NCBI RefSeq assembly: GCF_041296385.1
Contig: NC_091019.1
Location: 8,083,264 to 8,147,263, forward strand
Direction of reading: 5' to 3'
Source: Aphelocoma coerulescens
Lineage: Eukaryota; Chordata; Aves; Passeriformes; Corvidae
Length of the DNA: 64,000 bases
Below are positions 60,264 through 64,000 of the stretch, piece after piece. The position numbers and the translations under genes are program-made. The notes under the pieces are model-generated. The model saw only the letters and a list, made by a program, of their open reading frames with translations, searched no databases and was not told the DNA's origin. Every line of letters begins with the position of its first letter. The first letter of the stretch is position 1.

Positions 60264-61727
60264 CGCTGCACTCTGTCCTTCCATTCTCTGCCGCACCTGC
60301 CACTGTCATCTCTGCGTCTCCAAGCATAAACCTGGGCACAAATGCTTTCCGGGGAAAGCTGGAAGAGAAATAGGTAGCAGCACAAGTAGCTGCAAGTGGA
60401 ACTTCCTGGTTTCAACTGCTAACGTGAGTCCGCAAAGAAGCGAGTGACGGCCACGCTTCCCCTTGCAGCCTGTGCGATGCGCACAGCAGCTCGGGGCTCT
60501 GCCTTCATTCCTACGCTCTCCGTACCACGGTCGCGCTTTCATTCTGCCGGAGTCGAAGCGTCGCCTACTTCTCGCACAAGAGCATTGTGCCCGCAGCGAA
60601 ATGCTCCAGCCGACTGCTTCTGCCGGAACACGCCCTGGCCTATGCACTTTCCCTCGCAGCGACATACACCAGCACACTGGGTCTTTCTTGTCGTCCAAAT
60701 GTAAAGGGAAAGGTTCTCCGCTCCGTCTGGCACAGAGAACAGTTTTAGGTCGACAAGCTCACCCAGAGCTCACCCTCGACGCGTGGAAACCCGCATTTGC
60801 ACCCCATTCCAGCGGCAGCCCGTCCTTCCTTTACAGCCTGCACAGCGCCGTCAGATCGCGGTGCTCTCCGCACCTGCCTTCTCACTTCCAAGTACCAGCG
60901 CGAACCTTACAGCCTTGCAGGCAGCGAAGACGCGGCGAGGCGTCTCGCACAGAAGAACGGGCCAGGACGCAAAGATGGTCTTCCTTTCTCCTCCTCCTCC
61001 TCCTCCTTGCCCGAGTGGTGGTGCTGTGCTGAAAGTCTTGGCCGGCGAAAGGCTTATGCAGCAAGTGCTTCTCTCCTGACGCATTTCGCTGAGCGAGAGA
61101 GCTGCACGGACACTTTCGACTCTGGGAAACAGCAAGACAATGATTGCACGTCGAGCTGAGCAAAAGCCGTGCACGGCACACCGTGGCTGCGTGCAGTGTT
61201 CACGCGGAAGAGCGGCAAAGCTCCAAGCCCTCGCTGGGCTTCCGTTCTGCCCGGAGCACAGGCGGCGAAGAACGAAGCAGCTGGGCACCGGCTTCATGTA
61301 GCCAGTGGAGCGAATTGCAAATGTCCAGCCGAGAGCTGCTTCACAAGCAGATTCAGCTGAGAACGCTCTGGCTGCTTCAGAAAGGAAGGCGCAGCCCTTG
61401 CACTCCAGCACACAACCGGGCCAGAAACAGGTCCTTCAACCTTCAGTGCTGCCGACTCCATGCAGCTTGAGCACACCCAGAAGGACGCGTCCAGAAAGAA
61501 GGCGTTCTTCGAGTACCCCCCTCCTCCAAGGAGCCTCGAAACTGAGCACAACACGCTGCGGCTCGGCAGCTTCCTTCTCAGCGAGACGTACCGTCACATT
61601 TATGCACTCTCGCAGCTCCGTTGCCCACTTGCAGCAGCTGCTGCTACCGAAGCAAAAGGCTCCAGAAGTAAAAGCCACTGCTGGGCTGCACGTTCCCTCT
61701 GCCTCACGTAAAGCAGCAGAAACTGGC
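60264..61727 (+). repeat. Extra 1464-bp subrepeat, unit 7, second copy
   Basis: I found no difference from 58800-60263. This direct pair is the clearest evidence that the 1464-bp subrepeat expands within a unit. Confidence 0.93.
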
Positions 61728-62008
61728 TACTTGTGCTGCTACCTATTTCTCTTCCAGCTTTCCCCGGAAAGCATTTGTGCCCAGGTTTATGCTTGGAGAC
61801 GCAGAGATGACAGTGGCAGGTGCGGCAGAGAATGGAAGGACAGAGTGCAGCGGCCAGTTTCTGCTGCTTTACGTGAGGCAGAGGGAACGTGCAGCCCAGC
61901 AGTGGCTTTTACTTCTGGAGCCTTTTGCTTCGGTAGCAGCAGCTGCTGCAAGTGGGCAACGGAGCTGCGAGAGTGCATAAATGTGACGGTACGTCTCGCT
62001 GAGAAGGA
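61572..62008. repeat. Palindrome with inverted 281-bp piece, unit 7
   Basis: Arms 61572-61727 and 61853-62008, perfectly symmetric. Spacer 61728-61852. Confidence 0.93.
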
Positions 62009-64000
62009 TATAACATTCTTCGACTACAGGGAGAGTCCATGGGGCTTTTCCCATGGGGTCTCTCAAACAGATGTAGGATGCAGCTCCCTTTTTATGCCAA
62101 GTTCCCGGCCCCAGCACCCTCTTCCTTTTCCCCACTGGCTGAGGTACTCAGGAGATACAGACTTCCCAAAGTGCCTACTCTATGCCCTCCTCTAATATGC
62201 ACCCCCCTTTTGGTATTGAAAAGAAAGAAAAAGAAACTATTCCTAATTCTGTTAAGTGTTTGTTGCCTTGTTGTAGGTTCAGGAATTTAACAGGGCCTTG
62301 ATTAATCAACAGTCTCTGTTGGTTACCAACAGTTCTAGAGAACTAATAGTTTCTTCTGTTACTTCACTATCGATAAGTTCCTAGCCTTGTCTACAGGCAG
62401 ATTCACATGGTCTGTTTGTAAAGACTCATTCGTCTCATTCCTTTTAATCCCTCCTCTTTTTATTTTGCCTCTTTTTTCTTTACAAACCTTAATTACCATT
62501 GATTTAATTTTTTCTTCTTGAGTCTTCTTGGATTTTGCTATTATTTGCAGTGACATCCTCATCTATCCTTTTGTAGACATTTCTGGATCAGGTAGGCATG
62601 GCTGCTACCGGCATCCCCTTGACCACCTGCTGAAAGAGCTGCACTCAGCAAGGTGTCACACATGATAAAAAGATTAGAGTTGCTATAGCATGTAAGAGGA
62701 GAAATCATATTCATTTAGCCCATAGCTGGCCAGTTAACCATGAAAACATATCCCATTCCCATCCTTTCCACATTTGGACAGGTCCATGAGCTGACGTTAT
62801 TTCCTTTGTTATTTTTTTGACCACTTTTCCGCTGTCATCTGCTTGCAAACAGCAGCTCGAGTCATTTAATTTCCCACAAACTCCTCCTTCTTCTGCTAAC
62901 AGATAATCTAGTACCATCCAATGTTGAAATACCGCTTTCCTCGTTTAAGTGGGTTGGTCAGCAAGAAAGTCAAGAGCTGTGGCTGTTTGGTTGGTTATTA
63001 TTTCCGAGACAGCTTGTAACCTAATTATCCCATTCAAATGATAAATGGGTTCCCAGGCATCTGGGATTAATTCCTTAGGATTCCAAGTGGCTGGTCCATC
63101 CTGTTGTGGAACTGGTTCTGGTGGCCATTCATCTTTTCCCCATTTTGGGGTGCTCCCTCCAGCCAGGGCTGCATCAGTTGACTGCTTTTCTCTAATTAAA
63201 TCATCACAGATTTTGATTCCTAAGCGATTTCCCTGAACTTGTGGCAACAAAAAGAACAACGGGCTAATATACCCCATACCCATACCATATCCCTGACCAG
63301 TTTGGAGGTAACCTGAGCTAAGCATGTTGGCCACAAATGCAATAATGTCCTTTCAAAGCCTGTGTTCCATTATCAAAGGGGCCTTTCTACCTTTTGTCAT
63401 CAATTGGTGGGTCAAAATACAGCGGGATTCCTGGGCCTAACGGTCCTCCAATAGTTGCTCCACCATAAGGGTCACAGTATTTGCGTTTCCAAGCTCCCAA
63501 ATGGGGTTCCCATCTACATTTACGTCTGCAAGCTGTTTGGTTGGATTTGGAGCAGAACTCACTAAGAGGGTTTGAGTTCCAATCTGGTGTTGCCATTCCC
63601 ACTGATAATCATGAGCAACATGTGTTCTACTTGTGGAATTTTCGTGGGGACATCTTAAAAATAGGTGGTCAAAAAAACCCCTTGTCCCTCCCCATTGCTT
63701 TACAGGCTTCCAAATATTTTTGGTAAGTGTGTTAAGAACACTTTACCCAGCTACCATTAGTGAGCTTAACAGGTATTTGATTGCATTTGTCTTGATATTT
63801 GGAACAATTGTAAGGAGGGCAACTGGGGGTCCAAGCCCAATTGTTTAAACCCAGAGGGGAAGTAAATTCATACATGTCTTTTCCTACATAGACCCCCTCT
63901 GTCCTATTTAGGCAATAAGTGCCTGTTGGAGAAGAATGAAGTGGCCGTGAACTTCCTTCTTTGGCCCCAAATCCCGTCCTAGTATGGACCCCACCATTTA
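62009..64000 (+). repeat. Array unit 8, partial (cut by window edge)
   Basis: Contains the 3' LTR and most of the env relic. It stops inside the SU part at the base equivalent to 2062 of unit 1. It has the six-T state of units 5-7. Confidence 0.95.
62009..64000 (-). mobile_element. Env-only provirus relic, unit 8 (5' part outside the window)
   Basis: 3' LTR 62009-62447. The 5' LTR, leader and start of SU lie beyond the window. Confidence 0.85.
62649..64000 (-). pseudogene. env: Broken env, unit 8, partial
   Basis: TM piece at 62711-62917 and middle pieces at 62945-63334 and 63387-63602. The SU piece is cut by the window edge, so the CWLC region is not seen. Confidence 0.85.

Larger units (their letters stand above)
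51484..62008 (+). repeat. Array unit 7, long class (10525 bp)
   Basis: The only unit with two extra 1464-bp subrepeats in tandem (58800-60263 and 60264-61727), which accounts for its length over unit 6. The poly-C run is 18 bases (54349-54366). The palindrome is restored to perfect symmetry. Confidence 0.95.
1..64000. repeat. Macrosatellite-like tandem array filling the window
   Basis: The sequence from base 1 reappears at 7593, 15185, 24229, 33292, 42354, 51415 and 61940 in the same orientation, with only scattered differences. Successive spacings are 7592, 7592, 9044, 9063, 9062, 9061 and 10525 bp. The steps between the three size classes equal one 1464-bp subrepeat plus a few bases of indel. 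Neither end of the window leaves the array, so its total size and genomic location are unknown. The near identity of units points to recent amplification or continuing homogenisation. Assembly error in copy number cannot be excluded from sequence alone. Confidence 0.97.

Noticed and set aside
1..64000. CRISPR array or prokaryotic island
   Set aside because: Repeat units are kilobases long with no short repeat-spacer pattern, no operons and no cas-like genes. The LTR and env relics point to a vertebrate genome.

Overview
The whole window is one eukaryotic tandem array with no unique flank on either side. Read from the junction where a 156-bp inverted-repeat arm meets a truncated LTR, it holds seven complete units and one partial unit: 70-7661 and 7662-15253 (7592 bp each), 15254-24297 (9044), 24298-33360 (9063), 33361-42422 (9062), 42423-51483 (9061), 51484-62008 (10525), and 62009-64000 (cut by the window edge). 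All units are head to tail and nearly identical, with a handful of substitutions and small indels per unit. This is a macrosatellite-like or ampliconic array from a vertebrate. The class I-type endogenous retrovirus, the CCTTG/C-run low-complexity DNA and the lack of any bacterial gene organisation support that. A bird or other sauropsid is my guess, but no species can be named from the sequence.

Each unit has the same order. (1) An env-only provirus on the minus strand: truncated 3' LTR, broken gammaretrovirus-type env, short leader, 5' LTR. No gag or pol is present. (2) About 1.35 kb of pyrimidine-rich DNA with a variable poly-C run and degenerate CCTTG/TTGCC motifs that switch to the complementary GGCAA sense near its end. 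(3) About 1 kb that looks like an old inverted copy of the downstream subrepeat. (4) A diverged direct copy of a 1464-bp subrepeat, whose last 600 bp change abruptly to a nearly identical, recently homogenised sequence. (5) Zero, one or two extra full 1464-bp subrepeats. (6) A 281-bp inverted piece of the subrepeat, which makes a 156-bp palindrome arm pair around a 125-bp spacer and ends exactly at the truncated LTR of the next unit.

Unit length is set mainly by the number of extra 1464-bp subrepeats, which runs 0, 0, 1, 1, 1, 1, 2 from left to right. The rest is small: a 14-bp deletion in unit 3, poly-C length changes and a few 1-2 bp indels. Shared variants show that units 1-3 and 4-7 form two families, with unit 6 mosaic.

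I see no intact protein-coding gene. The only recognisable coding relic is env, present eight times and carrying the same stops and frameshifts in every copy, so the retrovirus was already dead before the array was amplified. No tRNA, rRNA or CRISPR was recognised. The long open frames in the GC-rich subrepeat overlap on both strands, resemble nothing I know, and are not called as genes.
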